This document shows, piece after piece, positions 23,398 to 33,300 of a stretch of DNA of 42,373 nt. Every line of letters starts with the position of its first letter. Within the stretch, counting starts at the first letter, position 1. The stretch is taken from positions 1 to 42,373 of IMG/VR virus record IMGVR_UViG_3300018049_000042; one strand, given 5' to 3'. This DNA comes from a virus. The position numbers and the translations under genes were made by a program. A model generated the notes under the pieces. The model was not told where the DNA came from, ran no database searches, and was given only the letters and a program-made list of their open reading frames with translations.

Positions 23398-23836
23398 CTA
23401 TAAACAAAGCTTCCCTTGAACTTTTCGCTTTACGTAAAGCCACTTTAGCTTCTCTATTAGTGCTTCTTTTAACTTCGCTTAATTCAAATAAAAATAATTT
23501 TAAAGTGAATAAATGCTGAGTATCACGACCATCTTCTACATTATCATTAAATAAATCTTCTAAAAGATTTCTATACTCAGCTTCATCATTTTTTCTAAAA
23601 ATATTTCTAGCTAAATCTTCGAAGTTTTTTGAAAAATCGACTTTATACTTTTCGCTTGCTTCATCAATTTTCTTTTTAGTCCAGCCAGCTTCTCTAAGAG
23701 ATTTCCATGCTGGATCATTATTATCTTCAAATAAATTATAAATTCGACGAATATCATTTTCGTCAACCCATTCTACTAACACTAAATCTCTGTTATTAGA
23801 ATATCTTGCGTTAATTACGTTTTCTTTTGTAAACAT
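23348..23836 (-). CDS. Conserved small phage protein of unknown function
   Basis: About 162 aa from the ATG at 23836, chosen because it overlaps the upstream stop as TAATG; an in-frame ATG at 23863 would add nine residues. The protein is acidic and mainly helical: KVDFSKNFEDLARNIF, EAEYRNLLEDLFN, and a Lys/Arg-rich segment (REAKVALRKAKSSREALF). No domain is recognised. It is last in the fibre/baseplate transcript and its 3' end overlaps the convergent glycosyltransferase by 50 bp. Its place at the end of the late operon suggests an assembly or structural accessory role, not established. Confidence 0.7.
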   Translation of the reverse strand: MFTKENVINARYSNNRDLVLVEWVDENDIRRIYNLFEDNNDPAWKSLREAGWTKKKIDEASEKYKVDFSKNFEDLARNIFRKNDEAEYRNLLEDLFNDNVEDGRDTQHLFTLKLFLFELSEVKRSTNREAKVALRKAKSSREALFIAIDIVKETPPVEAEES

Positions 23837-24915
23837 TAGTATTGATCCATCTTTAAAGTCCAATATTGTTGAGCCGTTGCAGTTCCAACGGGAAATTCTT
23901 GTGAACGATAATCATTAGCATTCACAAACCTTCTTTTTAAATCACCTGATACTGATGTGATCCTAGTATTAGCAATTACACTTCCTAGCGTTGTACCTGT
24001 ATAAGTAGCCGTTCCTGCTCCAGCGCCATCCGCATCATATGCTAATCTATAACGAATTCTTGACCCAGTATGAGCAGACGCAGCATATTTCATGTAACTT
24101 TTTAATATATCATCTAGCTGAGCTAAAGTATACTCCCTAATATCATTAGGTCCTGCTACTATATAAGCAAGCGCAAGTTCTTCAGTACCACCATAATTTA
24201 AATCATCTGATGCTAATGTAATACTTGGCTCACTTATATTATTTGCTTGTAACAAATAATAGTTACTTACTATTTCAGAAATATCTTGTGTAGTACCAGA
24301 AGCTCCAATTGTTGCTGCTGCACCTGTTGGAGCTGTAGGGGTATCTGTAACATTATATGCACTTTGATCTGCGCGAGTATCAGTAAAAATTGCATCTGTT
24401 GCAACAGCAGTATAACCAGCTAACGTTGTTGCAGTATGCACTCTATATGTTCCAGGCTGACCCACAGATGCCGTTATAGTATCAATTGCTGGCAAAATAA
24501 ATGTATCTAACATATCTGTTTGAGACATAGATCTAAGATCTCCATTTCCATCATAATAAAGTGGAAACCTTACAGAATTAATGTCAGAGGGTTGACTTGC
24601 AGCTGTACGTGTTTCATCAATATAATCATATTGAATTGGTGTAATAATTGTTGGTTCGCCTGTTGTAGCTTCGGCGGGATAAGTAGTTGCATTTGTTGCA
24701 GAGGTACCAGTTTGCCATCTATCATCAATCATATATTGATTCGTACCTTCAACATCAATATGATTGGTTGCACCAGTAGTTACAACTGATAATGTTACAG
24801 TTGGGTCTGTACCATACAAATATCTACATCTATCTTTAATATAAGTTATTTCGGCAGTACTCATTTGCTTGAGATCTCCGCCGTTTAAAACTTTAAGTGG
24901 TGTTACTACAGCCAT
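23836..24915 (-). CDS. Structural protein (359 aa), likely tail/fibre associated
   Basis: A 359-aa protein beginning MAVVTPLKVLNGGDLKQMST. It is rich in Thr, Ala, Asn and Tyr with short beta-prone blocks, contains an ALAYIVAG and a YTLAQLDDILKSYMKYA helix, and ends in RFVNANDYRSQEF...WTLKMDQY. That style fits virion proteins of T4-like marine phages, but no specific family is recognised. The upstream gap (24916-24955) contains GGAG 13 nt from the ATG but no exact late promoter. Its stop overlaps the start of the next gene by one base. I infer a tail or fibre accessory protein. Confidence 0.7.
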   Translation of the reverse strand: MAVVTPLKVLNGGDLKQMSTAEITYIKDRCRYLYGTDPTVTLSVVTTGATNHIDVEGTNQYMIDDRWQTGTSATNATTYPAEATTGEPTIITPIQYDYIDETRTAASQPSDINSVRFPLYYDGNGDLRSMSQTDMLDTFILPAIDTITASVGQPGTYRVHTATTLAGYTAVATDAIFTDTRADQSAYNVTDTPTAPTGAAATIGASGTTQDISEIVSNYYLLQANNISEPSITLASDDLNYGGTEELALAYIVAGPNDIREYTLAQLDDILKSYMKYAASAHTGSRIRYRLAYDADGAGAGTATYTGTTLGSVIANTRITSVSGDLKRRFVNANDYRSQEFPVGTATAQQYWTLKMDQY

Positions 24916-24955
24916 ATTACTATCATCTCCATTATATGGTATTATATATTACGTT

Positions 24956-27900
24956 TTATACACTACCCAAACTCACAATTGTTTTTAGTGTGGTACCTCC
25001 AGAATTTTTAATAAGTAATGTATCTCCTGCATTTACATTAAATGTACCACTACTGTTAGTTATATAATCTCCAGCAGTTACTCCACTTGATGGAGTATAC
25101 CATTCAAATCCTCCATTAGTAGCATTCCATCTAAGTGCTTGGCCACCAGTTGCACTATTAGTATCGAGATCAAGCCCAGGTATTCTAAATCTTGTAATTG
25201 CCGTATCACCGAGCGTAATTTCATTACTTACAGTAGCAGCAGATTTCTGAGCATTTTTACCAATAATAATATTGTTATCACCAGTCGTTCCCGTACTTCC
25301 TGCCAAATGTCCGATGTAAATATTATCAGAAACACCAGAACCTCCATTTGCAGGACCTGCCCCATAACCAAGTGCAACGTTACCACCACCAGTTTGGATT
25401 TCCGCGCCAGCAAATGCACCAGCATTCACATTATTTGTGCCACTACTTATCTCATAACCTGCCTGATAACCTAGTGATGTATTATAATTTCCTGATGTAG
25501 CTGATCCAGCACCCATTGCATTTGCGCCAAAAGAACTATTATAATCACCATTATTATTTTTACCAGATCCGTGTCCTACTGAAGTAGCATAATTCGAAGC
25601 ATTAGTAAGTGACTGTCCTGCATGCCAACCAATACCTACTGAAGATGTACCAAGAACTCCACTTATTGGATTTTGATGACCAATGAAAATAGATTGTGTA
25701 CTATCTTGATCTGCACTTCCTCCTCCGGTATGTATCCCTGGAACTTCGCCAAGTGAATCTAAAATTGATCCACCTAATGAAGTTGATACTCCAGCAATAG
25801 TAATAGCGCTGTTAGCTAATTTATTATTAGCAATTGAACCAGCTAACATGGCATTAGAAACTTGAACTTCAGATACTACACCCCCTGCCGAAGAAGAGCC
25901 AAGAACTCTATTAGCTGTCGCAACATTTTGGATTTTAGCATAAGTCACAGCATCATTTGCAATCATACCAGTGGCTACTTGAACTTCACTAACGTTACTA
26001 TTTGCTGATGTAGATCCAAGGAGTCTATTAGCTGTTAAAACATTCTGCATTTTAGCGTATGTAACTGCGGAATCGGCAATCATATTAGTAGATACTTGAA
26101 CTTCACTAACCACACCATCCGCTGAAGTAGAACCAAGAACTCTATTGGCTGTTACAACATTTTGCATCTTAGCATATGTAACTGCATCATTTGCAATGGT
26201 AGTAGCACCATCACCGGTTGAAGTAACATCGCCTGAGTGATTAGGATGGCTATAAGCATTTGCGCCATCCTCAACATTAAGCATTGTTCTTACATTAGTT
26301 GGAGTAATTTCTTCTATAACTCCAGCACCTGCAGTATCTCTACCTAAAATTCTATTTGTCGCCGATACATTTTGGATTTTAGCATATGTAACTGCATCAT
26401 CGACAATAGTTACCGCGCCAGCACTTGTCATACTGACATCACCTGAAAGTGAATCCGAAGTAAATCCTGTTGGTGTACCAATTAAGATTTGAGCAATTCC
26501 AACCGCTTTATCCGATGGATCACCAGCACTATTAGCATCTCTAACCTTAACAGTGTTTGCACCCATGTTTGCAAGTTTAGCATTAGAGACAGCATCATCA
26601 TTAATATTAGCTCCACTAATACCGCTCTTATCAGATGTGGTTAAGATGGTTTCAACAGAACCATCATTTGCCATAGTGGCTTCCCACTTGTCATTAGTTT
26701 CATTCCATCTTATAAATGCATTCGCTAAATTTCCACGATTAACTTCGAGTCCAGCATTTTCAGTTCCAGCAACATTTGATGCTACGTTAGCATTCAATAA
26801 TATAATGTTGTCATCAATCTCAACTGTTTCGGTATTGACATAAGTAGTCGTACCTTGTACTCTTAAATTACCTTGAATGGTAACTGCAGAATCGGCAAGA
26901 AGTATACCTGAACCACCAGCATCAGTAGTAATAAGTGTATCGCTATCAGCAAATCTTTTAATTGTTAAATATGTAAACTCAGATGCAACACCAGGTCCAC
27001 CATGTCTTAAATCAATTTGTCCGTTGGTAGAATTAGATCTAATAATATTATCATTGAATGTTAAATTATCAACCGTAAGAGAATCATAAATTGCAAGAAC
27101 AGAATCTCTTAAAGAGTTAATAGCACCAACAATACTTGATCTTTGTATTTCATTATCTAAATTGGCTAAAGAACCAATTGTTGTATTCGTTGTTTGTTCA
27201 TTACCTTCAATGGTATCAATAGAACTTTGTAAATCATTTATAGCGTGTCTAATAGATGATTTATCACCAAGATTAGCGTCAAGTTGACCAAGATTACCAG
27301 CATATGTATCTGTACCTGGCGTATAAGTACCAAATGCTGTATTAGGATCACCAAGTCCTAATGCTTGTAAAACGAATGACATTTGTGAGTCAACTTCGTT
27401 TACACCACCAACAACCGAGGTTGCAGTGGTTCTTAAAGTAGTAGTACCACCTAATAAAGTTTTAATTGCTGATTGTGAATCATGAAGTTCATTAATTGCA
27501 CTTTTAATATTAGTTGATAATGTATTAAGAGAGTCAGTGCCCAGTGAATCATGAAGTTCATTAATTGCACTTTTAATATTAGTTGATAATGTATTAAGAG
27601 CGTCAGTGCCTAGTGAATCATGAAGTTCATTAATTGCTTCAACAATAGTTTGCTTTAATGTCGATAGCGTATAGTTATTAACACCACCGCCAGTAGAATT
27701 TCTAAGTGCTGCTTCAAATTCGTTAATTGCTCCTTCGATGGTTGTAGCAGTCGTATTAAAGTTAGATCCACTTCCATCTGGTGTATTATAAAGTTCTGAA
27801 TTAATTTCATTAATAGCTGCAACCACATTATTAGTTGCTGTAGTAGTAAGAGAAGTGTGGTCGCCCAGTTCAGTTCTTAATTCTCTAATCGCTGCAGAGA

Positions 27901-28426
27901 TATTAGTTGCACTTAGACCTGTAAAGGTCATATTACCAATATCAGTTTCATGTTCGTTAATTGCACCAGATACAGTAGATGCTGTTGTGTTAAGTGCTGT
28001 GTCTGGATCTACGAATGTATTAAGTTGATCTACTGAATCATGAAGTTCATTAATTGCACCTTTTATATCGGTTGCCAATGTACCAAGGGCAGCAGTGCCC
28101 ATAGAATCATGCAATTCATTAATTGCAGCTACAATTGTATTTCTATTTAAGGTAACTAAATCAGCTCTGTTGCCAATATCAGAATCAAGTTCATTTACTG
28201 CTCCTACTACTGAGTCAGCTACTGTTGATAAACCCGCAGGATTATATAAACCAAGGAGAGTTATGGTAGCATTTAAAGAGTCATGTATTTCATTAGTAGC
28301 CATAACTAAGCTACTATCTTCAAGTGTCCCTAATAGTGCTAGATCACCAATTTTATTCACAACATCGTTGTGATTAGCGACCCATGTACCAATGGTATTT
28401 TGTAGATTTACATAGACTTTTGCCAT
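24956..28426 (-). CDS. Long tail fibre with INELHDS repeats and a YadA-like head
   Basis: A 1156-aa fibre. Residues 1 to about 470 carry many copies of an A-I-N-E-L/I-x-(D/E)S-type motif (INELHDSLG), probably a trimeric coiled coil or helical shaft. Residues near 530 hold the NTETVEIDDNIILLNAN motif common to phage fibre middle modules. Residues about 720-860 hold three 39-residue repeats (VTYAKMQNV...RVLGSTSA). Residues about 915-1065 have YadA-like head repeats such as TSVGIGWHAGQ, NTSLGYQAG and NVALGYGAG, which in trimeric autotransporters form a left-handed beta-roll. The C-terminus is a short beta module. Likely a receptor-contacting fibre; no C-terminal chaperone domain is visible. Confidence 0.85.
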   Translation of the reverse strand: MAKVYVNLQNTIGTWVANHNDVVNKIGDLALLGTLEDSSLVMATNEIHDSLNATITLLGLYNPAGLSTVADSVVGAVNELDSDIGNRADLVTLNRNTIVAAINELHDSMGTAALGTLATDIKGAINELHDSVDQLNTFVDPDTALNTTASTVSGAINEHETDIGNMTFTGLSATNISAAIRELRTELGDHTSLTTTATNNVVAAINEINSELYNTPDGSGSNFNTTATTIEGAINEFEAALRNSTGGGVNNYTLSTLKQTIVEAINELHDSLGTDALNTLSTNIKSAINELHDSLGTDSLNTLSTNIKSAINELHDSQSAIKTLLGGTTTLRTTATSVVGGVNEVDSQMSFVLQALGLGDPNTAFGTYTPGTDTYAGNLGQLDANLGDKSSIRHAINDLQSSIDTIEGNEQTTNTTIGSLANLDNEIQRSSIVGAINSLRDSVLAIYDSLTVDNLTFNDNIIRSNSTNGQIDLRHGGPGVASEFTYLTIKRFADSDTLITTDAGGSGILLADSAVTIQGNLRVQGTTTYVNTETVEIDDNIILLNANVASNVAGTENAGLEVNRGNLANAFIRWNETNDKWEATMANDGSVETILTTSDKSGISGANINDDAVSNAKLANMGANTVKVRDANSAGDPSDKAVGIAQILIGTPTGFTSDSLSGDVSMTSAGAVTIVDDAVTYAKIQNVSATNRILGRDTAGAGVIEEITPTNVRTMLNVEDGANAYSHPNHSGDVTSTGDGATTIANDAVTYAKMQNVVTANRVLGSTSADGVVSEVQVSTNMIADSAVTYAKMQNVLTANRLLGSTSANSNVSEVQVATGMIANDAVTYAKIQNVATANRVLGSSSAGGVVSEVQVSNAMLAGSIANNKLANSAITIAGVSTSLGGSILDSLGEVPGIHTGGGSADQDSTQSIFIGHQNPISGVLGTSSVGIGWHAGQSLTNASNYATSVGHGSGKNNNGDYNSSFGANAMGAGSATSGNYNTSLGYQAGYEISSGTNNVNAGAFAGAEIQTGGGNVALGYGAGPANGGSGVSDNIYIGHLAGSTGTTGDNNIIIGKNAQKSAATVSNEITLGDTAITRFRIPGLDLDTNSATGGQALRWNATNGGFEWYTPSSGVTAGDYITNSSGTFNVNAGDTLLIKNSGGTTLKTIVSLGSV
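25900..26260 (-). repeat. Three 117-bp repeats in the 1156-aa fibre
   Basis: The AVTYAKxQNV codons recur at 25930, 26047 and 26164 (39-residue spacing) with 80-90% similarity by eye. A diverged fourth copy at about 26374 is out of register. Confidence 0.7.
27481..27690 (-). repeat. Three tandem 69-bp repeats in the 1156-aa fibre
   Basis: Copies begin at 27481, 27550 and 27619. The first two are almost identical over the full 69 bp (23 residues, INELHDSLG-containing); the third is diverged after 30 bp. Near identity at the DNA level implies recent duplication or slippage. Confidence 0.8.
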
Positions 28427-28438
28427 CTTTTTTCTTAC

Positions 28439-28651
28439 CTATAGTTTTTGCATAATTTTTTGGAGCATATCTTTTATCTCCGTTACTTCTTCTTTTAAGC
28501 TTTCAATATCTTTTTCCTGATCAAGTTTTTTCTGTTTTGCTTTTCGAATGTTTTCAATTGTTTCATTGCTATTTATATAGTTAAACACACCGGTATTTTC
28601 ATTTTTTACTAGACCAGGCCTGCCAGCTACTTGTCTTTTATTGTCAATCAT
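28439..28651 (-). CDS. Small coiled-coil protein (70 aa)
   Basis: A 70-aa protein ending in a Lys/Glu/Leu-rich helix of about 45 residues, ending EEVTEIKDMLQKIMQKL, with heptad hydrophobics typical of a trimeric or dimeric coiled coil. The N-terminal 25 residues are basic and Gly/Asn-rich. It is sandwiched between the 549-aa structural protein (3-bp gap) and the long fibre (12-bp gap), so it is co-expressed with them. A role in fibre assembly or attachment is reasonable from position; the family is not identified. Confidence 0.7.
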   Translation of the reverse strand: MIDNKRQVAGRPGLVKNENTGVFNYINSNETIENIRKAKQKKLDQEKDIESLKEEVTEIKDMLQKIMQKL

Positions 28652-28654
28652 AAA

Positions 28655-30304
28655 TTATGTACTCAGTGCTATTGCTCTGAACTCCCTTAAAATAGGCGCT
28701 TTAATTGCATTATTTGCTTTCATTGTAATTTTAAATTGAAACTGTTGAAATGGTGTAGTAAACCCAGATTGACCACCAATCAAATATTCATAATCTTTAA
28801 ACACTCCTCTTTTTTCAGAAGTTGTTGGATTATTTGATGGTGCAATCAATACCCATGCTTGAGTAGATATATTTGTATCAAGTTCAGCAACTCTATAATA
28901 AAGATCAAAACTTCCACCAGATAATACGTTTCCGGCAACTGCTACTCTAAGTCCTATAGCGCTTGATTCAAGTGGAAATATTTTAGTAATGTGTTTAGCT
29001 AATGTTGTTCCACCTTCTGGTAAAGTTTCAGCAATCGGATTTATTACCATATTTTGACCACTGCTACTATTAACAGTTAAACTTGGATTATCAACTGCTG
29101 CATACATTGTAGCAATGCTAGCTCTTTCTAAATCAACAAAAGGCATAACATTAGCTGGATCTTCAGAAGAAAGTGTTATTCTCAAATCAAAAGATTTATT
29201 ATTTGGAATTGAAGTACCAGGATTATCACCTTCCATTTCAGTGCTAGCAATTAATCCTGGATTATTAAACATAAACATAGTTTTATTTGGCATAACTTGA
29301 GAGTATGCAGTGTCTCTTACGTATGCACCAGCTTCAGAATTATATGGATTTTTTCCTGCAGCCATAGTTTTTACGCCATAAAAACTGGCAGTATTATGAG
29401 TTTTTAAAACACTAACACTTGGAACAAATGTACTATATAAAAAATTTCTATCAGCCTTAACATTAGCCCCGCCCCCAATTTCATTTGTCAAAGTTGTGTT
29501 TGCAGTACCACTTCCAGTTTCTAAAATATATCCTTGCCAATCACGAGAAGCAACGTTGCCTGATCCGGATTTTATTGTTCTAAGTCCATTAATATTATTA
29601 ATATGAATTCCTCCAATATATCCAGAATTTGATGTTACTCCAGAAATATTTACCTTATCACCTTCTTGGAATCCATGATGTTTATGCGATATGATAATAT
29701 CAGTAGTAGCACCGTCAGTAGTTATTGGGTTATTAGGAAGAATTTCTTGAGATATGGCTTTATTTTGAAGAGATACATTTGCTCGTGTCCCTGACCAATA
29801 AGCTGCCCAATTAGCTTTATATATTTTGAATTTTAAATCTTGGTTTTGATTTTCAGACCAAGTCACACCATTTTGAGAATAAAAAATAGATCCACTTACT
29901 GGATTTTTATCAACCAATTTTTCAGTAGAATTAAGAACATGGTCATAAATTTCTGCATAGTATAATTCATATTCAGAACTTCCAGTTTCAACTGTAAAGG
30001 CATAATATTTAAAAGGCTCTAAATAAACTGGATGCGCAAATGTAAATTTTATTTCATTCGTGGCATTAGGATTAGGAATAGAAGCACTTATATTTGAATA
30101 ACTTTGCTCAGCTTTAGCAATATATACGTATCCATGAGGAACCCCACCTTCAAGAGCTCTAATGGTTACATATACCGGTTGACCCGTTGTGTCAGGTGCA
30201 GACTTGAAAAATAATCCAATATCAGTAATAAATATGCCACTATTTTTATCTACATAAAATGATTGAGCTATTCTGCTCGTATTTTGTCTACTTACTTCAG
30301 GCAT
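28655..30304 (-). CDS. Virion structural protein (549 aa), baseplate/fibre associated
   Basis: A 549-aa protein with Shine-Dalgarno AGGAG before the ATG. Its first 150 residues are a beta domain: RIAQSFYVDKNSGIFITDIGLFF, then YVTIRALEGGVPHG, then FAHPVYLEPFKYYAFTVETG. This is a shape commonly seen in lectin-like or Ig-like modules of T4-like baseplate proteins. The rest is Asn/Thr-rich beta with YYRVAELDT and a C-terminal FQFKITMKANNAIKAPILREFRAI. The order after gp8 and the DUF4815-type protein matches where marine T4-like phages carry further baseplate/virion proteins. Possible analogue of T4 gp10, but not shown. Confidence 0.75.
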   Translation of the reverse strand: MPEVSRQNTSRIAQSFYVDKNSGIFITDIGLFFKSAPDTTGQPVYVTIRALEGGVPHGYVYIAKAEQSYSNISASIPNPNATNEIKFTFAHPVYLEPFKYYAFTVETGSSEYELYYAEIYDHVLNSTEKLVDKNPVSGSIFYSQNGVTWSENQNQDLKFKIYKANWAAYWSGTRANVSLQNKAISQEILPNNPITTDGATTDIIISHKHHGFQEGDKVNISGVTSNSGYIGGIHINNINGLRTIKSGSGNVASRDWQGYILETGSGTANTTLTNEIGGGANVKADRNFLYSTFVPSVSVLKTHNTASFYGVKTMAAGKNPYNSEAGAYVRDTAYSQVMPNKTMFMFNNPGLIASTEMEGDNPGTSIPNNKSFDLRITLSSEDPANVMPFVDLERASIATMYAAVDNPSLTVNSSSGQNMVINPIAETLPEGGTTLAKHITKIFPLESSAIGLRVAVAGNVLSGGSFDLYYRVAELDTNISTQAWVLIAPSNNPTTSEKRGVFKDYEYLIGGQSGFTTPFQQFQFKITMKANNAIKAPILREFRAIALST

Positions 30305-30312
30305 TTTTGCTC

Positions 30313-33300
30313 CTATTCATTTGTAAATAAACCAATCGCAAAGAATTGCGCTGTTCTAAAGTAATAGTTTAATGCAGGTTTTAACCCTTTCTTTAAACCT
30401 CTACCATAAGCTACAAAGTCTTTAAACTCTTGATAATGTTTATGCGCTTCACCTCGTTCAATCGCTCTATTTCCAAGGTACCTATAACCGCGTCTAAATG
30501 CTTCTCCATACCATGTTCCATGATATTTCTTTTCGCACCAAATCTCAGCTTTAGCTTTATCCATTAAGCTAAATCCTTCTACATTATTTTGCGTAGCATG
30601 TGTAGCAATTACACATACGTCATTACCTCCACATGAATTTGCATCTCCAACATTTGGACCTGGTCCACCAAATGCGTCTAATCCCGGAGAACTGAAATTA
30701 TCATTACCACCACTATATCCATCATCTCCTCCACCAGAATTATTAGTTACTACTGGGGCTGTATAAACAGATTGATCACCTTCAATTTCAATATACCTTG
30801 TAGATGTCCATACTTCTTCATAAAGTTTTAATGTGCCTTCAGCGGTATAATTAGTAACTGCTCGTGATAAATAGTTTTCATTTCCAGATCCAGTTACATC
30901 TTTTAATTCAAACTTGACATTTCCACATAAGAAAGATATTGCTGAAGTAGCTGGAATAAAGAATGATCCTTCAATAACTCCGAACTCATCGGAAGTTAAT
31001 TGTTGACTTCCACTAGGGTGTCCAGTCGCATTAATGTATTCTGTACCATAATCAGAATCATAAGCAAAATCATTACGCCATGTACTTGTAAATGTTTCTT
31101 CTTTCACCCAAGCATCCACTGAAACATTATCGAAGAAAGCATAGTGTTTAGCATTTGGTCTTAATCCAGTAGCTTTAAACCTAACTAGTCTAGCTCTTAC
31201 TTTTGGAATTGATTCTGTGCGTACTAATCTATTTTCAACAAAGTCTTCTTGAATAAAAATATTTTCCACTACATTCCAAGAAGTAGTAGTGGTTCTTCCA
31301 GAAGTAGATGCTGTAGTATTAGTTTTATCACCAGTTTGAAGAGATTCTAAATCTTTTCCAAGCCAATTCCATTCATGATTATTCCATTGATATGCACCAT
31401 CAGATAAAATTTCTGATCCTTGATAGTTAACTACTTTCTCAAAAGGAAAACGAGTTTCATACCAATTATCTGAAGATGGCGATAACTGAATAGTCCCATT
31501 GAAATTATTAACTTGAAATGGATTTACTTGTAATGCATCACTTGCGTATTCATTTTCCATATATAATTCTGTATCATATCTAGGTACAATGAATCCTCCT
31601 CTTAATGCTACATTTAGCGCAGGAGATGGATTATTAGTATCTGAATCATATTCTAAATCAATAACCCGTTCGATATTTTGAGGAAATAGTAATCCAGAAG
31701 AAAAATCCATAGATGATCTTAAATTTGAATTATTTTTATCAGTTAAAGCATGACTTGTAAAGTTATCAACTATAAATCCACTTTTTAATCTAGGATCTCC
31801 ATTCGCATCAAACTCAACAATATCAGCTGCTTTATTTTCTAATAAACTTAATGATACTGCATCTTCTAATCGACCAAGTCTTTTTTCTAATAAATTAATT
31901 TGACTCATAGTATATCTTTTATGGTCTATTCGAGTAATAGTTATATCATTATTGTCGAGAGTATTAGCATCATATTTAACTTTAAATAATTCCATAGTAC
32001 CTTTAGGTGTTTCTGGAGGACTTGGTGCAAATGAGGACGCACCTGGAATAACTCTAATCTTACCATTTTGATCAATTATAACTTTATCAATTCTTGGTAA
32101 ATAATAAGAAACATCTAAATCGATTACAGTGGCTGGATCGGGAATTTCGTTTGTAGATCCACCATTAGCCACTTCAAAATCACCATCTGAATCAACAGTT
32201 GGTCTAAAATCTAAAGCATCCGCTAAAAATATTTGCTCGCCATTTTGAAATGTATGAGTTGGAATGTCTTTATAATCAACTTCACCATCATATGAATTTT
32301 TACTAAAAAAGCTTTTACCTGGTTCATGTTGAAAATAATCCCATCTTATGCGTAATCCAGTAGTGGTTGCATTAGGTGGAAGAGCTCCAGTTAAAAACAA
32401 TCTACCATTGTCATAGAAATTATCTTTTCTACCATCGTCTAAGGTAAAGTTACCTAAATAACTCTGTGTACTATCATTTGGATCTTCAATATGAGTAACT
32501 TCAATAATATCTGGTTTATGTAAATTAATAAATTGCTGATTTGTAACACCGTCTGTTATAACTTTAAATACTTTATTAGCAGAAGTTTTTGTTTTAGACC
32601 TAGAAGTTTCATTACTTTTTCTAACAAATGCTGTTACAGCTACAGAAACTCCAGCTGAAAGCCCACCAATTCTTGCTGTCTTATCTACGTTTTGTAATGT
32701 AATTGTTGCGCCAGGAATATCACCATTTAAATCGGTAATAAGCCAATCACCTTCATTTAAAAATATTTCAGTACTATTATCAGTTGTAATATCAAATGTA
32801 GAACCAGTTGGTGTAAATCTAAATTGCCTTTGAACCGTTATATCAGCATTCGTAATATTTTCTGGTCTTCTATTTGGAAGAGGAAAAATTAAACTATTTA
32901 AAGTTCCACTATTATTAAATGGTCCGTTATCTCTTGAATTTTGATTAATATTAAAATATGCATTAGCACCAGTACCAATACTACCTATGTCGCCAATTCC
33001 AGATCCAGAATTAAGAACTAAGTTTGTTATATAAGCCCTATATCCAGCTCCGTCTTCTTGAATAAATCTTACAAAGCATGTTCCAATTGTAGCTCCACCA
33101 TAATCTGCTCCATCTCTAACATTTTGTTTTTCAAATCCAACTGAATTAGTTATATCTGGCATTTGTGCTGGAACAGAATCTAATTCAAAAAAGTTACCAA
33201 ATGAAATTGGTACGAATTGATCTGCAATATTAACAGTGGATCTTGCTTTACGTACTCTTGGAGGAGTATCAGAAGTATACACTGAAGCACGATAACCATT

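Noticed and set aside
24520-24789. Open frames on the plus strand within fibre and structural genes (for example 24520-24789, 25139-25474, 26553-26843, 28095-28373)
   Set aside because: These are reverse-strand shadows of repetitive fibre genes; they have no ribosome sites and low-complexity products.
28570-28577. Another exact minus-strand TATAAATA
   Set aside because: It lies inside the 70-aa coding gene and 144 nt before the next start, unlike the 20-51 nt spacing of the intergenic sites; in an AT-rich genome chance copies are expected. The plus-strand copy at 14405-14412 is likewise inside a coding gene.
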